The notes beneath the pieces were generated by a model. It was not told where the DNA came from, did not search any database, and saw nothing but the letters and a program-made list of their open reading frames with translations. Both the position numbers and the translations under genes were made by a program. Shown piece by piece: positions 12,595-24,789 of a DNA stretch of 64,000 nucleotides (within the stretch, counting starts at the first letter, position 1; every line of letters starts with the position of its first letter). The stretch spans positions 86,717,451-86,781,450 of the forward strand of contig NC_079504.1 of the NCBI RefSeq assembly GCF_030052815.1, in the 5' to 3' direction. The DNA comes from Hevea brasiliensis. Lineage: Eukaryota; Streptophyta; Magnoliopsida; Malpighiales; Euphorbiaceae.

Positions 12595-13080
12595 AGGTAC
12601 TGAAAGTGAAACCAGAGGATCACAACCGAGATTTTGGAGTCCAGATTCGAAGTGTCAGAAGGGTTCAAGATTGTCATCTCCTCAGCAATGCATGTAGATA
12701 GGGCTCATTTTACACATGTTATGTACATTGTTCATTCCTAGCACATTGTAAATTATTTGTATATCTTGTACAAAATAAACTCATGTAATTAACCTATGAA
12801 TTATGGAAGCTACTCAAAGTAAGTATTTTAATATGTGAATTGAATTTGAGATATAATGGGATTGTACTTGTGAGTATTGAGATGTTGAAAATCTAATTAG
12901 ATTTCTGAGAAACTGATAATCTTGTATTGAGATACATTATGTTTGAAAATTTTTGAGACTATTAAGTTAGAGAAATTGAGTATATATTGAAATTGTTTTT
13001 GGCAGGTTCAGAAGAACTGTTAGTCCAAATTACAGTCGGCATGTTGTCGGATTATCGTTAAAATTTTTGAAATTTCCAAA

Positions 13081-14460
13081 TTATTAAAGAAAAATTAATA
13101 AATTAGTAAATAGAAAAACGAAAAATCGAGAAACAGACAAAAATCGGTATTACCGAAAAATCAGGAATATAACTCGAAGTGGGGTATTTTGGTCATTTGA
13201 CACATAGTGTTGCCTTTTTGACCTCAATCTCCATTAAAAATAAATGATATTACACTTAGAAAATGTCAAAGAAAAATTAGAAAGTTAGTATAAACGAAAA
13301 ATAAAAATTAAAGAAATCGGCGGTACAAGGAGTAAATCGGTGTTATCGAAAAAGTCCAACTTGACCCGAAGAGGGGCATTTCGGTCAATTGACACCTAGA
13401 GTTGACTTTTGACTTAAATGTCCAAGAAAAATAAGTGGTATTATATTTTGAAAATTTAATGAAAAATGAAATTAAATATAAAATGCAATTAAAGGAAAAG
13501 TGGGGGATGAATTTGCAAAGATTGAAACTTTGAATTATAATAATAACAAACCTAAGTTAGTGGGCATATAAAACACATAAGATGACAAGGAACAATCCAT
13601 TAACTCACTTCATCTTCTCCAATTCTCTAAAATGCCGAAATGGAGCTCTTCCTTTCCTCCATGGATGAGTTCCATGCAAGCTCACCAAACTTATTATTTT
13701 CAACTTAAAACTCAAGACTCCCTTCATTAAAATTGGTCCTCACATCATGGGAAAGCTATAGGTAGCAAAAAGAAAGGAAACTTTTGAAGTTTCACAAGCT
13801 TGGAACGTTCTTGAATTAAGGTTAGTGCTTAATCTCCCCATTTTCTTTCATTAGATCTTGTTTTGAGCTTTGGGTGAGTTGATTTGTGAAGAAATTGAAT
13901 AAATTAATGTATATTTTGTGAGCACTTCATTTTAGTAGCCAAGAAATTCATGGGATTTTGATGTGTTTAAATGATGTAGATGAGTGTAAAGATGATGTTT
14001 GATATGGGTATATGTATGAGAAGTGATAGGACTTGAATTGATTGAAATTGAGAAATTTAAACTATGGTTTGAAACAATTATTGGAGATTTGTGTTGTTGC
14101 TTCATTTTTGGGCAGCCATGAACCTTTGTTGAGCTTGAGTTATTTTTACTTCTAATGAGTGGAAATGAAGGTTGATTAATTCAAATGAAAGTTGTAGTAA
14201 GTTTGTATCTAAGTATATGCATGTAGTGTTTGAATTAAGGGTGTGAAATGGAACTTTGATGCCCTGAGCAAACTGCCAAGTTTGGCAGCCCCTAATAGCA
14301 TGAAATTGTGTGTGAACATGTAGTTATTAATGATATATGCTAATGATAAATTGTGGGCAGCAAGTGTAAGTGATATTGAAGTATGATTATGTTGAAGTGT
14401 ATGTGTAATATTGACATTGAGATATGTTGAATTTTGGTGGAAGTGAATGTTGAACTTAAT
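13081..14460 (+). mobile_element. partial Gypsy LTR-C joined to LTR-B
   Basis: This segment repeats LTR-B from about 9070 to 10448 in the same orientation, including the 233-bp segment that LTR-A lacks. It starts in the middle of an LTR and ends where a minus-strand LTR begins at 14461. No polypurine tract or primer site lies at either edge. A recombination or deletion event, rather than a fresh insertion, is the likely origin. Confidence 0.85.
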
Positions 14461-17400
14461 TGTGACACCCCTTACCCGACTACAGTGTAGCCGAGCAAGT
14501 TATGCCACTCAGTGTGCCGAGCACTCTATTTTATCTTAATTCATTTTTATTCTTCCTTTTGAATATAACTTGTGAAATATAATTTATTTAAGCCATTTAT
14601 CGAAATTATAATTTATTTGATATTCCGAGAATTTTATAGAAAATCCGGCAAGGTACCGGCTAAAAATGGAGAAAACCGTTCTTCGGAACCTGTGAAAAAC
14701 ACTTCCTATATTCTTATTCATTCATCTCAACTCCATTTATCAAAATCTAAATATTTTTCAGTTCACATTCATTTATCAATCATTCATCTCATTTGTTAAT
14801 CATGTACAAGTCATAAATAGACATTCACTCTTCCATTCACAAATACAATTTTCATTATTTACATGAACATCAAAATATGTTACATAGATCCAAATACATA
14901 TGAGAAGATAAAAATTTAGTTACAAAATATCAAAATGACACCTAGTGTCCTACCAATGCACTGCAGGTGACGAGGTGACACGGACACTATGCAGAACTGT
15001 GAACTGCCTTACCGAATCTGTGGTCTACTGGGCCCTCTGTCCAAATCTTCAGTACCTACGCGTTGCAAAAGCGACGCGCTAAGCATAAAGCTTAGTGGTG
15101 CCAATAATACAAGAAAATATAATATGCAAATAAAAATAATAATTTCCTTGCTACTGTGTTCATAAGAAATGAATAATTACTAACTTATTGTTTAGTCGAG
15201 GGCTAATCATGTTTTATGATATTAACTTCTTCATGCATTTCGTTAATTATTTTCTTCATGATCTTGAGCTTCTTTGTATTTTTGTAATCATTCTTGATAC
15301 TTAATTTTCTTATTTTCTTTAATAATCAGTTCAATCACAGTTATACTTTTCCATGCCCAAGTAACCTATAATCGACGATTGGATCGATAACGGTCGTTGG
15401 CACCGACACCGCGGTGCCTCGGGCCGTCATACCATGGGACGCAGAACGCCAACCACGTGATGCGCGGTATGGCTAAAAAGCCATGATATCACATAATCGG
15501 GCATAAAAGCCATGAATACGGGCATAAAAGCCATGAATATCGGCATAAAGCCTTCGCGATCGCTAACACAATACCCTATTGGCATGCCAATCTACCCAAA
15601 CCAATCACATTAGGCCTACTAGGGCATTTTGCACTTTTAAGTTTCACAATTTTTGAATTTCAAGTCTTGGTGTCACTATTCACTTCATTGGTCAACAAAA
15701 AGTTGACTTTTGCATAGAAAATAGTTGCATTGGTTTTAACACTTCCAATGTACCACATTTTGCATTTAAAACTTGTTGGCATTAAGCATTAATACCATTT
15801 CTAAGCTTAAACCAAGAGAAGCAAAATTTTCAATTTTTGTAACTCAATTTTTCTATTCCATTGGGCACTGTTACAGTAAGAATTTGAGGAAATGGTAAAC
15901 ATGAAAGTTGTTCCTTATTTTGTCTAGTTGAATTTCCTTTTTTGAATCACTCCATTTGGAGTTTTGTAGCTCAAGTTATGGCCAAAATAATTTTACTGTT
16001 CACGTGCACTGTTCATGCTGAGATTTTGGGTCTGGCAGATTTTTGGTCCAACTTTGGTCAGTAATTTGATCAAGTTAAGTTCATAATTTAGTCTAACTTT
16101 CTTCTTATGAAATGTTCTACCATACCTTAGGTTTCCATCGGTTCAAGAATTGCCTAAATCCGAGTTTTCTAGAGAGAGTTATAGCCATCCAAACATTACT
16201 GCTCAAGTGAAAATCTGCAGAGTTGCAGGTTTGATAACTTAACTTTGCCCAATAATTTGAATGGGTTAATGGCATAATTTGGGGTAATGTTCTTCATGAA
16301 AGTTGTTTGTCTATATTCTATCTTGTTGCTGTAAAAATTTCAGGTCAATTTGACCATTCTACAGTGAGTTATGGCCAAATGAATAGTTACTATTCATTTG
16401 GTCATTTCTGCTGGTGCTGTTGCAGGGTATCCGGATTGGAGCCAACTTTTGGTCCTCTTGCTTTAGTCTTTTGGGCATGATTTCTTCAGCAAAAATGTGC
16501 CATTATAAGCCTAGTTTCATGTCCAATTGGCCAAACACCAATTGGACCAACACAGCCAAAGATATGGCAGTCCAAGTGGGCTGGAATCACAACCTCCCTA
16601 CTGGTTACCCTAAGCAGCCTACCAATTCAGTTTGCATCACTCTAAATCTCTTCAAATTATGGTGAACTTACCTCAAATGGTCACTAATTGACCCCTATAA
16701 GGTTCACTTACCACTTCATAAGCCAAAACCAAATTTCACTCTCCAAAACCCTAGTTTCCCATTGTGATTCACACTAGTTACCCTAGTTAATACACTAACT
16801 CATTATCCATGTATATAAATACCTTAAACATCATATTTAGTCCACTCTAAGTCCATCAAAACAATAAATCCTATTCCTTCCTTAGGGCAGTCGAAATTCA
16901 TTGTATAGATACACATGAGTTTAGTCCATTTAATTTACAATTTCATACTAAGTTCAAGTCCCTAACATAGAAATAAAGAAATATTTGTAAAAGTAAGCAC
17001 TAACCTCTTGTAGGCAGATTTTTCCCAACTCAAAACTTCACTTTCCTTCACTTTCTAGGCTGCCAAACACTTCCCAAGAGGTAGAGACAAGCTTTTAGTG
17101 AAGGGACTTAGGGTTTTATAGTGCAAATTTATGGGAAAATGGAAGTAATTAAAGAAAACTTCCATGGAGGGTTATGGAGGAGAGGATCACGTTTTGAAGA
17201 AGAAGATGGCTGCTTGTTTTTGGTCTTCCTTGGTCTTTATTTATCTCTTTTATTAATTAGTCAAATGGTTACTTAATTGTGATTGGTGGACAATTTTAAA
17301 TGACCTCATAATATGTCATAATTGGCATTTTATTGTATTTTCTTTTCTTTTCTCTTCTACTAACTTCAAATTAATTTTTCATCAACATTAATTCATATTT

Positions 17401-17635
17401 TATGTCATAATAATTATTTACTCAACTGGACAAGTCGGTCAAAAATCGTCTCTAAAGGCGAAATGACCAAAATGCCCTCCGTTTGGCTTAATCGTCAAAA
17501 TTATGCATCTGGAGATTGAAAAATTTTTCTAAATATTTTCTTGGCATTCTAATGCCATAGGAACCTCAATGACCCTTCTCTGGTGTTCCAAAATTATTTT
17601 ATGAATTTTTCTCCGGTCTAATAATATTAATGCCA
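14461..17635 (-). mobile_element. related Gypsy LTR on the minus strand (truncated)
   Basis: The plus-strand start TGTGACACCCCTTACCCGAC, followed by a block containing TACAGTGTAGCCGAGCAAG, is the reverse complement of the 3' end of an LTR related to LTR-A. Further shared blocks are the double hairpin (15059-15095), the GGGCCGTCAT block near 15421-15431, the GGCATGCC block near 15580, and the GACCAAAATGCCC block near 17465. The LTR 5' end (a TGTAACA-type border) is not found, so it is truncated near 17635. No primer site or internal region is attached. It is more diverged from LTR-A than LTR-B is, so it belongs to another subfamily. Confidence 0.75.
15059..15095 (-). promoter_or_regulatory. 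double hairpin in the minus-strand LTR, with a covarying pair
   Basis: Read on the minus strand, hairpin 1 is CTAAGC-TTTAT-GCTTAG (plus 15079-15095). Hairpin 2 pairs CGCGT with ACGCG (plus 74-78 and 59-63 of the 15000s). The pair that closes the loop side is T-A here and A-T in LTR-A. That compensatory change keeps the stem. An AT-rich TATA-like stretch lies upstream near 15110-15130. Confidence 0.5.
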
Positions 17636-20459
17636 ATTTCACAAGCAGATAAATAATCCAATAGATACATTAGATTTTTCTTCGTTTAGATTAGCTTTTG
17701 AACATACCACTAATTTTCTTAATTTTTCTTATGAAATTGAGTTTGTTCATTAGTTTTATTGACACAAAAATAAAAAGAAAAAAAAGATTATCAATTATTA
17801 TAGAATGAAAGAAAGGAATAATAACAAAAAAAGATATGTTAAATAAAAAAATTGTAATTTTGTGAATATGAGAAATAACAAATGTAAAAGTTAAAAAAGA
17901 AAGAATTGGAAAGAAAAAGAGATGTATATTTAGAGTCTAGTGAATAGGTTGACTTTTTTTTTTCTTTAGATTTTATTATTTACTTTAAAAAGTTAAAATA
18001 TTGAGTATTTTTATAAAAAAAAAATTAAAATATTAAGTATTTAGCGCAAACTTCTAATAAATATAAATTTGTTAAATATAATAATATTTTTAAAATTTTA
18101 ATAAGGTAAAAAAATTATTTGTGGTATTATATATATATATTATTTATTTATTTAAAAATTGAGTGGGTTAATTGACCCACTCAATTACACCTAAATTCGC
18201 TCTTGACTAATAAATACTATTAAATTAATTGAAAATATTAACATACGAAACCTCTTCCTCATTCTTTATATTTTAACGATCTTATTAATTTGAATTCATA
18301 AATATTAGATTAGATCATTCAAACAAAGCTTAGAAAAAATGAAAGAATTGGAACAAAGTAGCAATTTTTTTTATTCATTTAATTTTAATTAAAATTTAAA
18401 TTCAAAATATTATAAATTTGAAAACAACTCCAATCACTAAGTAAAACTCATAAGCATCAACACCATTTCCCTAAATGACTATTCTTTTTCATCAATCTTA
18501 TCATTGATATGTTCAAAACTGACTATGATGGCTTTTGTATATAAATTCTTTCACAGGCCACGATTGTTGAGTTAGTGGTCCAGCCCATATGTGTTTTAAT
18601 GGGTATTGAAAATGAAACACAACTATAGAGAAATATTACATTAAAAAAATATATATATATAATACATATGGTCAGATTTCGAATTCAAATTTTAATTAAA
18701 TATATATTATATAAAAAAAATATGAAAATATCATTTTATAATAGAAGTCAATCGAAAACTTATAATTATTGGAACATTTTTAAAAAATAGAATTTTAGCA
18801 ATTTATTTTTTAAATGAATTCATATTTTTTTAGGATAAAACACATTATTAAAATTAATTTATTAACTATGTAGATTTTTATAATAATAAATTATAAGCAT
18901 CACTTTCATGCCAATGGAGAAAGAGCACAGGAAGGGCCCATTTGTGCTTGTGTCTACAAAGTGACACAATGATAGTGTGAAAACTGACACTGACACTGAC
19001 ACGTCTGAGGTGGGCTGTTTTTGAAGTTCTAAGAAACCAAATGAAGGACATCTTCTGTTATGTTGCTTTGTACTATGGCCCATATTCATCATTTTCTTTC
19101 TTTGTTTTGGGCCACTAACTTTATGTAGGGCTGAACCACTAGCAAAACCGCTTGAGCTCACCTCACTTTATTTACTTCATAAAAAATATTTAATTTCTTA
19201 ATTATAAATCTAATCAGAGCTAACAATAATATAAAACTTTAACCGTGCTTTTAATATAAACTCAAACTTATATGATAACGAATTTAATAATTATTAAATA
19301 TATATTTATGTTAAAATATATATAAAATTAATTAGAATATATATAGGTAATGCATTAATATAGGTATAAATATTTAATTTAATGATTATTAATTTTTTTT
19401 TAGTTAGTAATACAATTTATTAAGTTTGATGAGCCAAGTTTGTACTCGAACTCACAAGTTTGATATATGAATTAAATAGAAGATGACCTTAAATTAAGAA
19501 AAAGTTAAGTGAGATGAAATTAAACTTCAATATTTGAGCTTATCGAATTTGAGCTTAATGAAAATTTAACAAACTAATATTGAACTCATAAATATATTAT
19601 TTGTCTCTAATGTTTACAAGAAAGAAAGGGGTTATGCCCTATTTTGCTCAAATCTCACCGGTAAGATTTTTTTTTTTTCCTGAAATTTTAAAAATTTATG
19701 GAGTAATGAAATTGTCAAAATTTATTATTTTTTTATATATTATGAAGTAAATAGTCAATTATTGAATTACTAACCTAATAATAAGTACTTGATTCTCGAG
19801 TTGGGAAAAAATAATTGAAAACACTACGTTAATTGAATTGAATTGAAACAAACTTTTAGTTAATTAAATTTTTAATTGACTTTGAAAATCTTAACTAAAT
19901 TAAATTAAAATTGACAAAAATTGAAATTAATTGAAGTTAAAAATATTTGATCTATTATTGATTATAATTGAAATAACTAAAAAGTATATTATATATTTTA
20001 TATAATTAGTTAATTAATAACATATATTTATAATCATTTTTATTTATAAAAAAGATAAATATAATTTATTATTAATAAAAGAATAATTACAAGTAATATT
20101 ATTAAAAATCAGAAAAATAATATTTATCAATAATTTATTATTAATAAAATTGCAATTAATGAAAATTCTGTTATTTCAATCACTTTAATTACCAAATTAA
20201 AAAATAACTGAACTGTTAATTGAAAATTTTTAAAATTACAAAGGGAAGATTCTAAAAATAATTAAAAGTGAAATTGAAGGATATTGTTGTGAAATTCTCT
20301 TGAAGCTTATAGAAAAGAAAGACAGATAAGGAGGGACTATTATAAGTTGACCATGCTTGTCAATTGAAAAAGGAAAGAAGGCCATCGTGAACAAAATTTT
20401 TTGAACAAAAGGGAGACAGAGTCATAGTCGTAGCTGTGAAACTTTCCCTAAACCTAGCC
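17636..20459. other. AT-rich spacer without recognisable genes
   Basis: This stretch is mostly A/T with long A or T runs and short TA repeats. Stops are dense in all frames. One open frame of 99 codons on the minus strand (18862-19161) has low-complexity SVSVSVF sequence and matches nothing I know. I see no LTR borders, primer site or inverted repeats that I can define. It may be old, decayed repeat or intergenic DNA. Confidence 0.6.
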
Positions 20460-20959
20460 TAGAGATGGCAACGGATCAGGTTTTTGTGGGTACCCGATCC
20501 AATCGAACCCTAATAGGACGGATTTGGGACGGGTTCGGGTTTGAAATTTAATATTCGTAACGAGTTCGAGTTTTATATGTTGGGTATCCGTTACTCAAAT
20601 CCGTTTATATAAATATTTAATTGAATATAAAATATATGTTTTTTTAATAATATTTATAAATTTTATTTATTTTATTTTATATAAAATAAAATTGAAATAT
20701 TTTATGAAATTATTAAATTTTTAAAATATAAATTATTAGTAAAAATTATTTTTTATATAGATTATTAATTAAATATATAAAATTAAATCGGTTCAGATAT
20801 TTTTCAGGTAATAACAATCAGGTTTGGGATGAATTCGGATAGTTGAGAATAAATTTTAATCGAGTTTGGGTGGGTTTGGATTTTGAAAATATTAATAGGG
20901 TTTCGATTCGGGATCGGATAGGGTGATTTTCGTAGGTACCCTACCCGTTGCCATCCCTA
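20460..20959. mobile_element. hAT-type MITE (500 bp)
   Basis: The ends are TAGAGATGGCAACGG and, read inward from the right, TAGGGATGGCAACGG. This is a 15-bp terminal inverted repeat with one mismatch. The flanks are ACCTAGCC (20452-20459) and ACTTAGCC (20960-20967), an 8-bp target duplication with one difference. An 8-bp duplication and TAGRGATGGCAA-type ends are typical of hAT elements. There is no transposase ORF, so it is non-autonomous. Subterminal copies of GGTACCC and GGGTTCGGGTTT-like motifs add more inverted symmetry. Confidence 0.85.
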
Positions 20960-21300
20960 ACTTAGCCAACTCCGTAGGACTTTTGGCCATTCTCCACCAC
21001 AAAACCCTCTCGCCCTTCCTAACCAGCTGAGTATTGAATTTTTTTCCCCAACTAAAGTAAATAAGTTGAGTAAGGAACTATAATTATCGCTGCTGTCCCC
21101 TCACCACCCATGATATTTTTGAGATCAGCCACACTTCCCAAGCTTTTCCTTGCCCTACCCAATCGCTGTTAAACTCTCCCTTAGCCGCGACAGAATCGAA
21201 AAGGAAATGAGAATATAACAAAATGAGAGGAAGTTTCATCATTGTTTTTCGTGTTTCCAGCTCTAGTGAAGTCAACTAAAGAATTGTGAAATTGAAGAAT
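20960..21300. other. possible low-copy flank between MITE and Copia LTR
   Basis: This stretch and the stretch just left of the MITE (about 20281-20459) are less AT-rich than their surroundings and show no repeat elsewhere in the window. A 63-codon minus-strand ORF (21084-21275) has no recognisable domain. It is a candidate for unique genomic sequence into which the elements inserted. Confidence 0.4.
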
Positions 21301-22105
21301 TGTTAAAAAAAAAAAAATGTAGCTACAAACTTATACCAACATTTGATGGCTAAATCCTCCTTGTAGCTGAAAAATTTTGTAATTTATAAAAAATCTGTTG
21401 AGGCAGTGGGTGTAGAATAAGTTTTAAGACGTGATAAATCATTATCTTTAAGTTATTAATTGCTTTCACTAGATTTTTGCAAGGTTATAACAATATACCT
21501 GCATGATACAATAAAACCTAAAGTCTGCAGATAGCAACTCTTGAAAATTTCCCTTAAAAACTTTTTATACGAACAGAATTTTAACGAGACTAGAAGAGAA
21601 GAAGAAGAAAAATAGTAGTATATATCTGAATTGAAAAACTCATATATATTTATAGATAATGAAAAGTCATGACACCTTTTCTAAACAGACACATCTGTCT
21701 TTTTCCAGCAGACATGACTATTTGTTTTAAATCGACACATTTTCTAACATATGTGACTTTATTCATTTATTAATAGACACATCTATTATGACACATCCCC
21801 TAAGTCATAACTATTTGTGTGTAATAGACATGTCTATTTATTACTAGACACGTCTATTTATTAATAGACACATCTACTTGTTAACAAATATATCTATTCG
21901 TAATTTATTTATAAAAATTAAAATAAAATAATTATTTTATTTAACACACATATGTGCCAATTGCCATTATAGAATAATATATATTTATATAAATATTTAT
22001 AATTCTATATATATTTTATTTTTTTCACTTCTTCTCTTTTTTGTATTTTAACAATGTGGGAATTCTTGCTCTCTCTGCTATCTAACATATAAGTTTTTTA
22101 TAACA
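21301..22105 (-). mobile_element. 3' LTR of a Ty1/Copia element
   Basis: On the minus strand the LTR runs from TGTTATAAAAAAC (22105) to TTTTTTAACA (21301), 805 bp with TGTTA...TAACA ends. A purine-rich tract GCTTAGTGGAGGAT (minus strand, 22106-22119) precedes it, and Copia RNase H sequence lies further upstream. It holds many short direct repeats of the type AGACACATCT. The left flank is AGAAT (21296-21300). The matching 5' LTR is not in the window. Confidence 0.75.
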
Positions 22106-22888
22106 ATCCTCCACTAAGCTTGTATTGTTAGATCCCATTGTTTCATGTATAATAAAGAGTATCTTTCGATTTGAACTTCTCTTAGCTTAAGTATTTTAAA
22201 GTTCTAAAGAAATCACGGTAGTCTTAGCTTAAACCTAGATTCTTATTAAATAGAATCGAAAATATTATATACATGAATCAATTAGTTCGAATTCAAAGTT
22301 CACTAAAATTTTAGCGCGAATATGGTATTGTGTTATCTTCTATTTTCATTAACATTTATAAAAGTTATTCTCACTTTTTGTTGAAGCGGCATCACTTCCT
22401 ATGTTTATATAGGTGAAGTTTTATTTGTAATAATATTAAACTTTATTAAGAGTGTAAATACGCATCCTCATTCCATTAACTTATTACATTGAGCAGCTAA
22501 TTATAATATTTGCTAATGACTTGTTATCCTTTAAACTTTATTTAGTAATAATACTATAAAGTAGGATTCCCATCACTAGTAAATTTAATAGAATATTCTT
22601 AATCCTAATCTAGCATATGTACTTTGAAACATATCTCTCAAAAGCCCTTTTGTTAAAGGATATGCTAGATTATTATATGATTTAATATAAACATGGTAAT
22701 AACACCATCAAAGACTAATAGTCTCTTATTTTCATATTTATTATAATGTAAAGAAATAGATGGCAATGGTTTTGGCCACAACTTAATATCCAGTAACATG
22801 TTTCTCAGTTATTTTGCTTTCTTTACTTGCAGCTGCTAAAGCTATAAACTCGGATTCTATTGTAGAATAAGTTATACAAGTTTGTTTC
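22106..22888 (-). pseudogene. Copia polyprotein 3' end: RNase H and spacer
   Basis: On the minus strand, about 22888-22660 translates to Copia RNase H-like sequence. SKKQTC spans the broken junction, and CITYSTIESEFIAL and ASKES follow. The STIESEF segment carries the catalytic Glu region typical of Copia RNase H. Stops and frameshifts follow toward 22106, where only the 3' spacer and purine tract remain. The coding sequence continues on the far side of the Athila-like insertion at 32709-32918, and the insertion falls inside the RNase H codons. Confidence 0.85.
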
Positions 22889-24639
22889 TGTTACATTCAT
22901 TTCATAAGGGTATTTTAGGGTAGTTTTGAATCTATTTTATCCTTATAATTTGGTACCTTTTATGTTTTTAGCTTTATTTTAGCTAAATTGTTAATTTTAG
23001 TTACTTGATATTTGATTTTTATAATTTTGGTGTTTTTAATAGATTTTTATAAAAAATTGAAGGTCAATGATGCATTAGGAGATGATTTAGAGAAATTTAG
23101 AAGCTTGAAGAATGGAGAACAGTTGAAGAAATTAAGTTTTGAAATCTAAGCTTATTGAGATTTGCTTGAGAAATTGCTTATGGCATGTCATATTACTTAG
23201 CCTATGACATAGGGCAAGTCACAAGTCAAGCATTGTTAAATTCTAGCATTTTGGAATTTTGGAAACAAAACTTATTGAGAATTGCATGAGATATTGCTGA
23301 GGATGTTGCTTATGGCATCTTTGGTGCAGCTTTGGTCAAGTTGAAAGTCAAGCACAACAGAAATTCACTGAAAAATAAGAACTTTTTGAGATTTACTGAA
23401 GAACCTGCTTAACATTGTGTTGCTAGGCAGTGTAGCGCCTGGGACCTTGCTTGAGTGTTGCTTTGGGTTAAGCAACTCTGTCAGCAGACACTCCAGAATG
23501 TAAAATCATATGCTGACCTGGAAATTTTTATACCTCATTTCTTATCCATTCATTTGTTCTTATCCATTTTTAGACCTACTTTAGGGCAACTTTTGGGACC
23601 AAATAAAACCATCTTTTTCTAGTTTTGGCCCTAAGAAGCAAATAGGAAGAAGGGGAAATAGAGAGAAATGCAAAAAAAAAAAAAAAAAGAATAAGAAGGA
23701 GAAGGGAGGATGCCATTTCTACTGGAAAGATGCTGCTAAGTGACATTCAGCTGCAGTTTTTAGAGTTTTGGACTCTCCTCCACTTGGGTTTTTTTATTCT
23801 TAGTCTATTTTTATGTTTTCTTTCTTAGTTTTATCATTTTCTCATGTAAATTTTACCATGATAGTATAGTTTTTCTAAGATTTCAGAGTTGGGTTGTAGT
23901 GTTTTAAATTTATTTATGGATTTGGATTGAGTTTTATCTAGGTTTATATAAATATGAGTTTTGATTCTTTTCCTTGTATGCTTTATGACTTACTTAATAT
24001 TGGATCCCATTGGGTTTAGTTTTTAATCTTTGATTGAAGAACTGAAAGGTAAAAATCATTGATAGATAATTAAAGATTAGAACTTAAAAACAACTAGAAT
24101 TTAAAATAAATAGATTTAAGAGGATTCATTGATTGATTACAAACTTAATGGGTTTTAAGTAAATCAAATATCGTACGAAAACAGGTTTATTTTTCTTAAA
24201 ATACTCTTTGGTTTGCTTGAAAAAGATATCAAAGGATTTCAGAATCAATCACCTTCAGACTCTATTTTCTCTTAAAATTAGAAAAATCAAACCAAATCCC
24301 AATAGATTTAATTTATAAATCCCAAATCCCAATAGATTTAATTTATAAATCCCAACTCTGAAATTATTTTTACTAACAATTAGTCTTTGTTCTTGCTTAT
24401 CCAATATTAATTTAATTAATTTTTGCTTAGATTAAGACTTTATTTATATTACCCCTTGGTTATTTTCTTTATTTTCTATTTAAATTGCTGCATTTAATTA
24501 ATTTAGTCTTCTTATAAATTGCTATTAGTCTAAATAATCAAAACAACTATAGTATAGTACTTAAATATAATTCCTCGTATAAATAATACTTATCACTTTA
24601 TTACTTGATATGGCCTGTATACTTACGAATTCAACATCA
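22889..24639 (+). mobile_element. 5' LTR of a gag-only Athila-like retrotransposon (element spans 22889-32703)
   Basis: The LTR runs from TGTTACATTC to TCAACATCA (1751 bp). The whole element is bounded by the 5-bp duplication GTTTC at 22884-22888 and 32704-32708, so both ends are certain. The Copia RNase H frame resumes directly after the right-hand duplication. An internal region with a gag remnant but no protease, RT, RNase H or integrase follows, so it is non-autonomous. The LTR contains a polyA-rich tract near 23672 and a 30-bp tandem duplication at 24294-24353. Confidence 0.9.
24294..24353. repeat. 30-bp tandem duplication in the 5' LTR
   Basis: A 30-bp unit containing CCCAATAGATTTAATTTATA occurs twice in perfect tandem. 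The 3' LTR (near 32455) has a single copy, so the duplication is recent and specific to the 5' LTR. Confidence 0.9.
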
Positions 24640-24645
24640 AGTTTT

Positions 24646-24662
24646 TGTCGCCATTGCCAGAG
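24646..24662 (+). other. primer binding site of the Athila-like element
   Basis: TGTCGCCATTGCCAGAG follows the LTR by six bases. It resembles the TGGCGCCGTTGCC-type site, complementary to tRNA-Asp, usual for Athila-related elements, with a few changes. This supports the lineage call and the direction. Confidence 0.7.
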
Positions 24663-24789
24663 AATTGTTGTTCGTTATTAGATGATTTGGTTGTTTGGTG
24701 AATTTAGACATCTTCTTTTTAATTTTCTTTTATTATTACTTTACTTTGTGTTTTTCTTTTTGAAATTTTCTTTTATATTTCTACTTTTG

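Larger units (their letters stand above)
8763..13080 (+). mobile_element. Ty3/Gypsy long terminal repeat, LTR-B (3' end lost)
   Basis: This copy matches LTR-A from TGTAACATCCCC onward. It keeps the 233-bp segment at 9791-10023 that LTR-A lacks and carries an expanded TA microsatellite. At about 13080 the match to LTR-A 6316 stops short of the LTR end. The sequence then jumps back to a position equivalent to about 9070, starting a third partial copy. The junction shares AATTA between the two parental sites. The 3' end, and thus the normal element border, is missing. Small ORFs inside it are not supported as genes. Confidence 0.85.

Noticed and set aside
16414..16665. 83-codon ORF in the minus-strand Gypsy LTR
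   Set aside because: Lies in LTR sequence and runs antisense to the LTR; similar blocks in other LTRs carry stops.
18862..19161. 99-codon minus-strand ORF in the AT-rich spacer
   Set aside because: Low-complexity SVSVSVF sequence, no domain, no promoter or related copy; treated as chance.
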